A stretch of 64,000 bases of DNA from the NCBI GenBank assembly GCA_964450865.1, contig CAYVHB010000010.1:1-64000 (forward strand), written 5' to 3'. The translations under genes were made by a program, and so were the position numbers. The notes beneath the pieces were generated by a model. It was given only the letters and a program-made list of their open reading frames with translations, searched no databases and was not told where the DNA came from. Below are positions 16,699-25,950 of the stretch, piece after piece. The stretch's first letter is position 1, and each line of letters opens with the position of its first letter. The stretch comes from CAYVHB01 sp964450865 (lineage in GTDB: Bacteria > Bacillota > Clostridia > Saccharofermentanales > UBA5734).

Positions 16699-18798
16699 AT
16701 GGGCCGATCTTTTGTGATCTATTTTAGCCAGACCAGCCACCTGCGGCCAGGTGACAGTGCCGAAGGCCAGACGGTTCTGACCGTCCGCGGCTTTGTCCAG
16801 GCCGAGCTCGAAAGCAGCGACCAGGCCCGGACCTATGAGGTTATGCTTTATCCGCTGCAGCCACCAGCGGATACGGCCGGCCATGATCCGATGCGCCAGC
16901 ATCTGGCATCCGCTCCTGATTCAGCGCCAGATCAGTCGGCCGGTTCATTTGCGCATGGTGAGTTTGCGGGGAAAACTTATTTCCTGAAAATCAATCTGTC
17001 AGCGCTTCCTTTCAACGCGCAGGGCTATCGTCTGCTGGCCGGCAAGCAAATGCAGGGAATTCCGGCCATCCACTCCACGGGTGTACTGGTTTTTAGCCAT
17101 GATGACCAGAACGGTGTCACTCGCCAGGGCCAGGCAACCTCGGACTGGCTTGCCACCGGGGTGCCGGTTGACGCCTTTGAATACGTCCTGATGGATTATT
17201 TCCCCGGTCAGCGCCTCGATCAATGGCTCAGCTGGCGGGAAAATAACCTGACGCAGCGCAGCCGCCAGATTGAGCAGCAGATCATGACCATTGTCAGTCA
17301 GCTGGTGCAGATTATCCGGGGATTTGATGCCCATGGCCTGGTCCACGGCGACTTGTACTTCCACAATATCCTGATCGACCCAGCTTTGCAGCTGCGGGTT
17401 ATTGATTTTGATACGGTGAAAAGTATTGAAAGACTGGGTACCAGTCCGGTGACTGAAAATGTCAAACGGCCGCCCGGCCTGCGATTGCAGCAGATCGACC
17501 GCCTGCCGATTGCGCTGCTCGATTTTTACGCCTTGGCCTGCATGATTTACTGGCTCTTCCTGCGCGGTTACCAGGAGGACATTTTTCAGCCGGAGAACTA
17601 TATTTTTTGCGACGATTTCCATATCACGGGGCATATCGGTGATCCGGACTTCGAGCAGTACTCGGAGTATGAATTCCTGATCCCGCAGGCGGTCCGCATC
17701 TGTATTCATCGGACGATCCACCTGATCAAGTACCAGCGCCGCGGCGCCATTCAGTCCGGTGATATCATTCGCCTGCGCAATCAGCTGAACCAGATCTGGC
17801 AAGCCGTGCCCGGGCCGGCCTATGCACCTGCATCCGCGCTGGTGGCCGGAAAGGCAGCTGGATATGTGGCTGGTCCCGGCCAGGCGGCTGGATATGCGGC
17901 TGGATATGTGGCTGGACCTGGCCAGGATGCCGCGTTCGGACAGACCACCGGTCATCAGGACGTAGCAGGTGCCGCCGCGTATGACCCGGCCGCCGCTGCT
18001 GCTAACATACCAGACTCGGCCAACGCTGCTGCCCCGGCGGGCGTTAACGTTGCTGCCTCTGGTGTCACGACTGACCCGGGTGCAGGTGCGGGTATGGGGG
18101 CGGCAGCTGATTTGTCCGCAACCGGGACTGGATCGGGTGGCAGAACGAGCTCAGCCGGTACCAATGGCTCCACCGGATCGCCTAAATCGCGTGGCAGAAC
18201 GAACGCCAATGACCCGACTGGCAAAACGGGCTCAAATAACTCGTCCACGCCGGCCCGCCAGATGATTCAGGCGGTTCAGGCCTGGTTCCAGACGATTTAC
18301 CATGCGGAAAGCCGGCGCCTGACCCACAAAAAGTATCTGCTGACTGGCAATGTTTTCCTGCTGGCCGTGCTGACGATCCTGACGCTGACCAATGGTTATG
18401 CGTTGCGCAGTGAAATCATGACCGGTGGCCGCAGTCTCGGCCAGGCTCTCTGGAGCTTGCTGACTGTCCTGGCGCCTCTGGCCTTGCTGTACGTCCAGCG
18501 CCATGAACTCGTCCGCGACCGCCTGCTCCTGCGCATCCTGTGCCTGGTGCAGCTAGGCCTGGCCCTGCTGCTCCTGCCCGTTGCCCTGATTGCCCTGCCC
18601 TGGAGCTTCAGCTGGCTGGCCCCGATTCTCGCCCTTGGCTTCTGGCTGCTTTATATGCTGCAACTGCCTCTCATCGGTTATATGCTGTTCCTGGCCTTCA
18701 GCCATCGCCATGAATATGACATTTCCCTGGACTGGACTGTCCTGTTTCAGCTTGGCCTGTATAGCCTCGGCTTGCTGCTGCTGTCCCGGCTGCGCTAG
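16699..18798 (+). CDS. Kinase-like protein with C-terminal membrane domain
   Basis: 699 residues. Contains HGDLYFHNILID (about 216-227), where a kinase has HRDxxxxN, and VIDFDTVKSIE in place of DFG (about 233-243). The HGD...N and DFD pattern is typical of atypical kinases such as lipopolysaccharide-kinase or aminoglycoside-kinase-like proteins and implies it may still bind ATP. A Gly/Ala-rich low-complexity linker (about 370-530, with repeats such as AGYVAGPGQ) leads to about four hydrophobic helices (547-699), so it is anchored in the membrane. ATG 16699 follows AAAGGAG; the TTG at 16681 overlaps that ribosome site. 36 bases after the kinase-VWA gene, clearly co-transcribed. Confidence 0.82.
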   Translation: MGRSFVIYFSQTSHLRPGDSAEGQTVLTVRGFVQAELESSDQARTYEVMLYPLQPPADTAGHDPMRQHLASAPDSAPDQSAGSFAHGEFAGKTYFLKINLSALPFNAQGYRLLAGKQMQGIPAIHSTGVLVFSHDDQNGVTRQGQATSDWLATGVPVDAFEYVLMDYFPGQRLDQWLSWRENNLTQRSRQIEQQIMTIVSQLVQIIRGFDAHGLVHGDLYFHNILIDPALQLRVIDFDTVKSIERLGTSPVTENVKRPPGLRLQQIDRLPIALLDFYALACMIYWLFLRGYQEDIFQPENYIFCDDFHITGHIGDPDFEQYSEYEFLIPQAVRICIHRTIHLIKYQRRGAIQSGDIIRLRNQLNQIWQAVPGPAYAPASALVAGKAAGYVAGPGQAAGYAAGYVAGPGQDAAFGQTTGHQDVAGAAAYDPAAAAANIPDSANAAAPAGVNVAASGVTTDPGAGAGMGAAADLSATGTGSGGRTSSAGTNGSTGSPKSRGRTNANDPTGKTGSNNSSTPARQMIQAVQAWFQTIYHAESRRLTHKKYLLTGNVFLLAVLTILTLTNGYALRSEIMTGGRSLGQALWSLLTVLAPLALLYVQRHELVRDRLLLRILCLVQLGLALLLLPVALIALPWSFSWLAPILALGFWLLYMLQLPLIGYMLFLAFSHRHEYDISLDWTVLFQLGLYSLGLLLLSRLR

Positions 18799-18847
18799 TA
18801 CCCGGCGTCAAGCTCGCAACGAACGTCATAGGAGGAAAATCCGCAAG

Positions 18848-21214
18848 GTGCTTCTATTCCACCTTTTTCAGAAAATCCAGATATGCAAATCTGTGGCAAT
18901 TGATCCCGGGGATCATTCGCCAGCAGCGCATCAACCCGCGGTGACAAAGCTTGCGGCGGCAAAGCCTGCGGCCCGCCCGTATGCAGCACATCGGCCCGCG
19001 GCCCGGGGTATCATCGGGATCCTGATTATCCTGGTTGTGCTCAGCCTGTTTGCGCCGGCCGTCGCTGCCACCACCCAGCCAACGACGGCCCAGACAACAC
19101 CGGCCGTGAATCTGGTCTATTTATATTTTGATGTAGCATCGCTCCAGGAACGGCTGACTACTGCGGAAACCAGGGATTTGCAGAACGCTGTTATCGATTA
19201 TGTGAAAATGCTGCCCCTGCAGACCGATGTCCAGCTGGTGACCCTGATACCTGACAACGGCCATGCCAATGGCAGTGCGGCTTATGGCCTGACCCTGCCC
19301 TTGCGCAATTTATACGATTATCCCCGCCAGAAGATTCTGAATCAGCTGGAAAAAGTGCTCAGTCAGACACCATCGGATCTGGATATCGCCGGGCAAATCA
19401 GTTATGCGGCGAACAAAACCGCCAAATCCAGCGCCAAATCCCGCCAGACACTGGTTATCACCGCTTCAACCCGGAAGGACCAGATCTCGACCAGTTTTTG
19501 GGATGCCGGCAATCCGCCGTTGAATGTCATCGTTCTTGAGCCTGGCTTTCGCGATACGGCGACCGATGATGGTCCCGCTTTATTCAGCCAGGTATTCGAG
19601 CTGCTGGGTTCGGCCTGGCGTACCTATACCGTCGACAGTACCCATACAGCCGAGCTGGGTGCGATGCTCGAGGCGACACAGGATTATCTGAGCAACAAGA
19701 CAGATGCGCTCGTTGTCTCGCGTTATGCGCCCTATACACCATCCGGGATAACCGATAACCCGCAATTTTCGATTCCCTATTTCAAGGTTGAAACAACCGT
19801 TTATCAGTCAATCCTGCGTCTGCAAAGCAGTGTCTCCGGCCGCCTCGTTGATGCCAGTCTGAACCAGGCGGCGGCTGGTCAGTCAGCCGCCACGCTGGGC
19901 AAAATCCGGGCCAACGAGCCGAACTATATCGATTTACCGACAAAATACCTGAACCGGCCACTGACTTTTGTTCCCGATTCGACGGCCCAATCCTTTTATC
20001 TGGGTTACACCGTCCGGGTTCTCGATGCAACCAAAGCCCAGGCCCAGGATACTCTATATATGACCACACTCAAGGAAGAGATGGCGGCCAACCAGCAGCT
20101 GGCTGATCCCTCCTGGCTGAAACGGCTGCTCCAGCTTGATGCTGATTTTGTCCAGCTGGTGGCTGCGCAGGGTTATAGCGAAACGACGGCCCGGGTTCTC
20201 ATCAACACCATGCTGCTGGCAATCCTGGGCCTGGTTCTGATCCTGCTGACCACCCTGTTTGTCAATATCCGGACCAATCAACGGCGCAAACTGGCTGCCC
20301 GTCGGGCCGCTAACCGGCAACGGATGGCCAGGCCAGTTCTGACTGCACCATACACGGCAACCTCGTCTGTTTCAACGCCCCCGCCAGTCGCTTCTGCCAC
20401 GTCCGCCTCGCGAGCTTCACAAACCCTGTCTGCTTCGTCCGTCCCACCCGTTCCGGCGGTCCCGCCTGTTTCGTCAGCCTCCACAGTCCGCTCGCCGGCC
20501 GACACCGCCCGAGTGACAGCCACGAGCCGGCGCGAATCAAGTGCCACCACACATGCCCAGCAATCAGCCACGGCAACTGTTAACTCGCCACCACCCCCGT
20601 CCGGTTTTATTCATACCGGCGCTACAGAGAAGGAGCGATCTGCCATGAATCAGGCCACCACGACTGCCAGGACCGGCAAGCAAGCCAGTCAGGCCGGCCA
20701 GGTCAATCTGGCCGCAGATAGCCAGGAGCCGGCTGCGAACGAATATTATATCCAGGTCCGCAATCTTCGCCAAAAACAGCTGACTCACTGGCTCAAGGTG
20801 GTTGTCAAGGGCTCCGACGGCCCGCGTCATGTTTATCTGAAGCTGGAGGGGACTTATCAGGGCCTGCTGGCCGACCGGCTGCGCAAAAGCCAGGCGGCTG
20901 ATGCCCTGGCCGGAACAGGTGCCGGGAAGAGCGGAGCAGCCATGAGACCTGGCGCCAGTGGCGTCAATGGTGGCGGTACGGCTGCGTCAGCCGGCGCCGC
21001 TGCCCGGAATCGTGACATTACCTGGCCGGAAGACCTTGAATGTCCGCCTATCCTGATAGAAAGCCGGGTCTGGTTCAATAAAATGCGTGTCGCGCTTTAT
21101 CTGCTGGACCAGAATGGTGCGAAACGGCCGCTGGAAAAAATGAGCAACGGCACCTTTCGCTATCGACCGGATCAGGGTGGGGCTGTCGTACTATTTACCT
21201 ACCTGACTGTGTAA
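18848..21214 (+). CDS. Membrane-anchored VWA-like protein
   Basis: 788 residues from GTG 18848, which lies 12 bases after AGGAGG (18830-18835); the same frame is open further upstream but overlaps the previous gene. Hydrophobic segment GIIGILIILVVLSLFAPAVA (about 54-75) precedes an extracytoplasmic domain (about 85-440) that looks like a VWA fold with a degenerate MIDAS (VYLYFDVASL). A second membrane helix (INTMLLAILGLVLILLTTLF, about 450-470) is followed by a Ser/Thr/Ala/Pro-rich linker and a beta-rich C-terminal domain (YYIQVRNLRQKQLTHWL to the end). It may sense or display something outside the cell and couple to the cytoplasmic kinases and GTPase. Function not recognised beyond this. Confidence 0.7.
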   Translation: MLLFHLFQKIQICKSVAIDPGDHSPAAHQPAVTKLAAAKPAARPYAAHRPAARGIIGILIILVVLSLFAPAVAATTQPTTAQTTPAVNLVYLYFDVASLQERLTTAETRDLQNAVIDYVKMLPLQTDVQLVTLIPDNGHANGSAAYGLTLPLRNLYDYPRQKILNQLEKVLSQTPSDLDIAGQISYAANKTAKSSAKSRQTLVITASTRKDQISTSFWDAGNPPLNVIVLEPGFRDTATDDGPALFSQVFELLGSAWRTYTVDSTHTAELGAMLEATQDYLSNKTDALVVSRYAPYTPSGITDNPQFSIPYFKVETTVYQSILRLQSSVSGRLVDASLNQAAAGQSAATLGKIRANEPNYIDLPTKYLNRPLTFVPDSTAQSFYLGYTVRVLDATKAQAQDTLYMTTLKEEMAANQQLADPSWLKRLLQLDADFVQLVAAQGYSETTARVLINTMLLAILGLVLILLTTLFVNIRTNQRRKLAARRAANRQRMARPVLTAPYTATSSVSTPPPVASATSASRASQTLSASSVPPVPAVPPVSSASTVRSPADTARVTATSRRESSATTHAQQSATATVNSPPPPSGFIHTGATEKERSAMNQATTTARTGKQASQAGQVNLAADSQEPAANEYYIQVRNLRQKQLTHWLKVVVKGSDGPRHVYLKLEGTYQGLLADRLRKSQAADALAGTGAGKSGAAMRPGASGVNGGGTAASAGAAARNRDITWPEDLECPPILIESRVWFNKMRVALYLLDQNGAKRPLEKMSNGTFRYRPDQGGAVVLFTYLTV

Positions 21215-21257
21215 CCTGAATTGACTGCTGCGGTCGGCCCGACCACCGGAGGTGCAT

Positions 21258-22730
21258 ATGCCCATTTTCAAACGCAAGACAATTGGTTGTATCAACTGCC
21301 TGAAGGTTGTCGAGAATCCCAGATTCGAAACCAATAATCTGCCCGTTAGCCTGCTGGACGAATACATCCAGCGCCGGCTGGGGGCCGACACCGCCGTGAC
21401 AGCATCGCAGTTCTGGCTCGTTGATTACAGCGAGAGCGATGCCTATTATGCGCCTTTGCAGATCAGGCGGAAAAAAACCAGATTCGAGACTTGTGATGAC
21501 CGCCGCTTTGTGCGGGAAATTACCCTGTTCTTTACCGATGCAGGCGGCCTGGAGCATGACATCACTTACACGGCGCGCGTCTGTCCGTACTGCAAGAGCA
21601 AAATCCTGTCTGATGCCGGAATGATTGACTTTTACCTGATCGCCGTCGTCGGCAATCCAGCCGTTGGCAAAACGCTTTTCCGGGACGGTGTCTATCGCCT
21701 GCTGCATTATTATCAGTCCGAATTGAAGGATCATAAAATCAGGATCAAGCCCTTTCACAATACACGTGGCCGCAGTACAGCCGAGATCCTGAATCACTTT
21801 GGTCCGGTCCCGGCTACCGCGGTTGGCGAAGACCCTTACCGCAATTGCCACTGGTTCAATATGCATGCTGGTGGCAAGGAAGTCAAAGTGATTATCAATG
21901 ACATGGCAGGCGAGTCTTTTGCCAATCCGGGCGACTTCGGCATCATGCGCGACAGCCTGGAGCGCTGTGCCCAGGCCGATGCCCTGTTCCTGTTTGAAGA
22001 CCTGATCTATTCCATGGGTTTCCAGGCCTCGCTGAACTTCTGGCTGCAGACCCGGCAGACCAATCCGCATGCCCAGGCCATCCTCGATTTCCTGGTCAAG
22101 GAACAGCTTTTACCCGATCATATTATTAAAAAAATCATATCGGATACGCCGGTTGATTACCGGACCGGTTATGACTCGCTGGATCGTGTTATTGAAGACA
22201 TGAGCAACGATCTGACATTTAAAGAGACCTTCGCCCGCATCCCGGTCATGATCCTGATGACCAAGCTGGACATCATCGAGAAATTGTTTGATGCCGGCTG
22301 GTATCGGCAAAAATCGCTCGTCGAAGTCAATCCCGACCGGCGTGATTCGATGGGTGGCGAATACCTGCTGCTGAGCAAGTCCCTGCGCCGCGCGGCTAAC
22401 CCGGGCCAGGCGCCGGCCAAAGCGGCAGCCGATACCAATCTGGACGTCTTTGTCAGCAACCCGGATATGAATCTGGACAAAGACCGCAGCCGACGGATGA
22501 TCCTGGAATCACGCCACTTTATCCGGAATGAAGATCCTTCCCTGTACGAAAACATATCCCGGCTGCGCAATAATGAGGAGATTGATTGCTTCCTGATTTC
22601 AAACGGAATGAATGAATACAACCCGACTGCCGAAACGCCAACCGGAAGCTACAGCTTCACGACCCGCCAGTCGCGCTGGCAGCTCGAAGCCTTTCTGTGG
22701 ATGCTCTACCGCATGGGCCTGCTGAAATGA
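21258..22730 (+). CDS. P-loop GTPase with zinc-finger-like cysteines (double-GTPase type)
   Basis: 490 residues. Two CxxC pairs, CINC (about 11-14) and CPYC (about 112-115), likely bind zinc. The GTPase core has a P-loop GNPAVGKT (about 133-140), a G3-like INDMAGES (about 211-218) and a G4 MTKLD (about 334-338), so it should bind and hydrolyse GTP. The sequence style resembles the DO-GTPase2 family found in bacterial conflict systems next to GAP1-type proteins. Start ATG 21258 follows GGAGG with a 5-base gap; GTG 21252 overlaps the ribosome site. It overlaps nothing and the GAP1-like gene begins 7 bases after its stop, so the pair is co-translated. Confidence 0.75.
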   Translation: MPIFKRKTIGCINCLKVVENPRFETNNLPVSLLDEYIQRRLGADTAVTASQFWLVDYSESDAYYAPLQIRRKKTRFETCDDRRFVREITLFFTDAGGLEHDITYTARVCPYCKSKILSDAGMIDFYLIAVVGNPAVGKTLFRDGVYRLLHYYQSELKDHKIRIKPFHNTRGRSTAEILNHFGPVPATAVGEDPYRNCHWFNMHAGGKEVKVIINDMAGESFANPGDFGIMRDSLERCAQADALFLFEDLIYSMGFQASLNFWLQTRQTNPHAQAILDFLVKEQLLPDHIIKKIISDTPVDYRTGYDSLDRVIEDMSNDLTFKETFARIPVMILMTKLDIIEKLFDAGWYRQKSLVEVNPDRRDSMGGEYLLLSKSLRRAANPGQAPAKAAADTNLDVFVSNPDMNLDKDRSRRMILESRHFIRNEDPSLYENISRLRNNEEIDCFLISNGMNEYNPTAETPTGSYSFTTRQSRWQLEAFLWMLYRMGLLK

Positions 22731-22737
22731 GGTTACA

Positions 22738-25700
22738 ATGATATACCAGCATTTATATACCACCAGCCGCAAGTGGGGCGGATCCATCATGGCGGGAACC
22801 AAGAGCCTGACGCCGGGTACGCCGGTTCATATCCGGCAGCTGTTTGAAGCGGTTTGCCGCTATCAGCCATATCCCGGCCAGGAAAACAGCCGCGGGACGA
22901 TCGTCCTGCCGACTGCCGACCACGGCCTTATCCTGGGCCAGGCCCGCTGGGAACTGGGCGGCAGTCAATGGGACAAACGCCAGCACTTTTCCCAGCATAA
23001 TTATTATCTTGATGCAGAATCCGCGCTGGTCTTCCTCGAACGCCCGGCGTATTTCCTGCGTTACTGTACGTTTTTTGAGTTGCCGGACTGCGACGACCGC
23101 GAGGAATGCAACGCCCTGCCCCTGCTGCAGGCGCTGCCGTGCCGGATCCCGGCAGCGGCTTCGACAGCGGCTCCGGCAGCGGCTCCGTCAGCGACTCCGA
23201 CAGCGCTGTCTGGCAACGCTGATGGATTGGGAAATGTTCCCGGGCCGGATGCTGTGGCTCAGGCGGACAATTCGGAGGATGGGCAAGCTGAGGGTTTGGG
23301 ACAAAAAACGCCGGTGCGAGATTGTGTCCCGACGCATTTGCCAACTCGGAATGACGATTTCGAGCTGCCAGCTCTGATTATTCGCGACCGTAAAAGCTTA
23401 TCCCAGCTCATCTTTTGCCTCGTGAAAAAAATCCCGGCTCAGGTTTACCTGCCGGATAATGACCTGGACGGTGAAGAACTGGCGCGGCTCCTGCTGGGCC
23501 AGATCCTGCTGGCTATCCCGGCCGGTTACTTCCATCTGTTACCCGGGTTTGCCTTGTGGAATGCGGCGCCGCCCAAGGATACACCGATCACGCTGGTCGC
23601 CGTTTCAGCTGTCAATTCGCAGGATAAGGGCAAGGAACAGATCAATCTCACATCAATTCGCCTGGCGAGCCGCTCAGAACGGACTGATGCGGACGAGGGC
23701 AGCTATTTCCGTAATGATCTTTTCTCAAATCGGGTCACGGACCTGGTCATGGCAGATGCAGCCTGGCGCTCGCTTTGGCCGTATGAACAGATCCTGCTGG
23801 AGAACAGCCTGTATCGCCAGTACGATGACTGCAAAGTCCTGCTGCAGCTTTATATTTTGCATCAGGATATCCTTGATAAACTGGATGCTGACCAGCCAAT
23901 CGTGCGCCAGGAGCGGATCGCCTTTACTGCGAAATCTCAGGAAGTGATGGCCCAGACGCAGAATCAGGCTTATCTGGCCATCATCCGGCAAGCCTGCCAG
24001 ACGCTTTTGAACCGCATCAATCCACCGCTGGTCCGGGTCGATACAACGCCTACCGGCAGCTGGGGCCCCTCCGGTCAGTCAAGTACGGACCGACCAGCAG
24101 ATCAGGCGCAGGATCGGGGTCAGGATTGGGGTCAGACTCAGCCTCAGACTCAGGACCAGGATTGGGATCAGGTCCAAGTCCAGGCTCGGGCGCAGGATCG
24201 GGCCGAGGTGCAGGCTCAGGCCCAGGCAATGACTCAGCCTCAGTCCCAAGCTCAGGCGCAAGCTCAGGCTCAGGCTCAGGCTCAGGCGGGATCATTTGTT
24301 GAGGTTTCATCGAGCTCGCAAGCCGGATCTTTTTACCCAGCCGGTCAACCGGATCAAGATCAGGCAGTGGCAGCAAATCCGGCTTATCTATCGCAATCTG
24401 TTCAGACTAAACGAGAAGAGGCCAGAACAGCTGCAGAATATAGCCAGGATCAAGGCTGGCCAACTGAGGACAGTCTGAATCAAGGCGTTCCAGGACATAG
24501 CAGCCCAGTCAGGCGTGGAATGCCCAATGCCACGCCTCCTGCCAGTGATTTTCCTGATGCAGATGAAAATGCCTGGCCTGCATCACGTCAGTCGAAATCT
24601 ACAAAAAACAGGCAACAGAAACACTTGCCTGATCAACAACTCGCCGGCTCGAATCAGACAAGATCTGCAAAAAACAGGCGCCAGAAACCTTTACCGGCTG
24701 CGACCCAATCGGCAAAAAGGCGACCGATTGCCGATGATCCAGAGTCAGATCAGTCAGATCAGTCAGATCGCGATTCTGCCTTGTCCGGTCAGGATCGCCG
24801 ACTGCAAAAGTCCAGATCCGCTCCGCGTATCGCTTCGCGCAAGGTGCAAAAACAGCGTGAGCCAATGTCGTCCAGGCGTTATGAGGATCGGCATCGTGGT
24901 TCAGCGGTACCGCGCGGCCAGTTCTCCGGCCAACTGTTCTATATACTGATCAGTGTGCTTCTCAGCCTGGCCCTGATTGTCATGCTGGTCGTTTCCAACC
25001 TTCAGGCCAGTCGCCAGATGATCATGACCCATGGTGCGGTCATTACCGCCATTCTGCAGAATGAAGCCATGCAGGCCGACTGGCAACGGCCCGAGCCCAC
25101 GACTGGCAAATCAACGTCAGCCGCAACCACGAAGACCGCCGCCGATGTAACTAACGAGCCTCAGATGCAGCTTGCGACTAGTGAGAAAAAGACCGCCACC
25201 GATGTGGCCAACGCGCCCCAAACGCAGCTTGCAGACAGTCAGTCTGCGGTTGTTCCCCTCGCGGCACGAAGCCTGGCTGCTGACCTGCAATCGACCTTCA
25301 AGTCAACGACCATTGTCGAGACACTGGGCGAGAATTCCTCAAGGTTGAATCAGGCCGCAAGTGCCAGCACAACGGTCAAAGCCAGTTCAACGAGCACAGG
25401 CAGCACGACGAGTAAAGCCAGTTCAACGAGCACAACCAGCGCTGCCAGTAAAGCCAGTTCGACGAGCACAACCAGCGCTGCCAGCAAAGAAAGTTCGACA
25501 AGCAAATCCAGTCCGACCAAACAAACGACCACGACCGGGCAAACGGACAACTCTGCCCTGACCAGCAAGACTACAGCGCCGGAGACCACAACAGCCCCGC
25601 TTGATGATCAGGGAGCACCCATCCTGATCAATCCGGACAGCTTCTTGCAGACTTACCTGAACGCCAATGAATTGGATCTCAATCTGCAAACCGTTCACGA

Positions 25701-25950
25701 AAAACCCGGTCCCCCGCGCATTACCTATCGTCTGGATGGCAGCGTTGTATATTCGGCTACGCTGGAAATCGCTGACCAGTCAACACAAATGACACTGCTG
25801 CAAAAAGCTGCCCAGTCCGTCAGCCTATTGTTGGTTCTCGTGCTCCTGGTATTGCTGATCAATCTGAATTTGATTCTCTTGCTGATGCAGCTGGAACGTT
25901 CAAGGCGTCGCAAAAATTCGGCTCTTATGAACCAGAGCGAAATTCAATAA
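22738..25950 (+). CDS. GTPase-associated protein 1-like large membrane protein
   Basis: 1070 residues. The N-terminus IYQHLYTTSRKWGGSIMAG...SLTPGTPVHIRQLFEAVCRYQPYPG resembles the GAP1 N-terminal domain of GTPase-associated proteins, and LPALIIRDRKSLSQLIFCLVKKIPAQVYLPDNDLDGEELARLLLG resembles its middle domain (family knowledge; alignment not run). Residues about 440-740 are Gln/Ala- and charge-rich low complexity, followed by a membrane helix (LFYILISVLLSLALIVMLVVSNL, about 736-758), a Thr/Ser/Lys repeat stalk (STSTTSAASKAS, about 875-930) and a final membrane helix near the C-terminus. So it likely has a cytoplasmic N-terminus and an exposed stalk. Last gene of the cluster. Confidence 0.7.
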   Translation: MIYQHLYTTSRKWGGSIMAGTKSLTPGTPVHIRQLFEAVCRYQPYPGQENSRGTIVLPTADHGLILGQARWELGGSQWDKRQHFSQHNYYLDAESALVFLERPAYFLRYCTFFELPDCDDREECNALPLLQALPCRIPAAASTAAPAAAPSATPTALSGNADGLGNVPGPDAVAQADNSEDGQAEGLGQKTPVRDCVPTHLPTRNDDFELPALIIRDRKSLSQLIFCLVKKIPAQVYLPDNDLDGEELARLLLGQILLAIPAGYFHLLPGFALWNAAPPKDTPITLVAVSAVNSQDKGKEQINLTSIRLASRSERTDADEGSYFRNDLFSNRVTDLVMADAAWRSLWPYEQILLENSLYRQYDDCKVLLQLYILHQDILDKLDADQPIVRQERIAFTAKSQEVMAQTQNQAYLAIIRQACQTLLNRINPPLVRVDTTPTGSWGPSGQSSTDRPADQAQDRGQDWGQTQPQTQDQDWDQVQVQARAQDRAEVQAQAQAMTQPQSQAQAQAQAQAQAQAGSFVEVSSSSQAGSFYPAGQPDQDQAVAANPAYLSQSVQTKREEARTAAEYSQDQGWPTEDSLNQGVPGHSSPVRRGMPNATPPASDFPDADENAWPASRQSKSTKNRQQKHLPDQQLAGSNQTRSAKNRRQKPLPAATQSAKRRPIADDPESDQSDQSDRDSALSGQDRRLQKSRSAPRIASRKVQKQREPMSSRRYEDRHRGSAVPRGQFSGQLFYILISVLLSLALIVMLVVSNLQASRQMIMTHGAVITAILQNEAMQADWQRPEPTTGKSTSAATTKTAADVTNEPQMQLATSEKKTATDVANAPQTQLADSQSAVVPLAARSLAADLQSTFKSTTIVETLGENSSRLNQAASASTTVKASSTSTGSTTSKASSTSTTSAASKASSTSTTSAASKESSTSKSSPTKQTTTTGQTDNSALTSKTTAPETTTAPLDDQGAPILINPDSFLQTYLNANELDLNLQTVHEKPGPPRITYRLDGSVVYSATLEIADQSTQMTLLQKAAQSVSLLLVLVLLVLLINLNLILLLMQLERSRRRKNSALMNQSEIQ
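24100..24290 (+). repeat. Low-complexity CAGGCT-type tract in the GAP1-like gene
   Basis: Irregular hexamer repeats rich in CAG, CAGGCT and CAGGAT encode a Gln/Ala/Asp-rich linker (QAQAQAQAQA). A second repeat tract, about 25370-25510, encodes Ser/Thr/Lys units. Both stay in frame. Confidence 0.85.
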
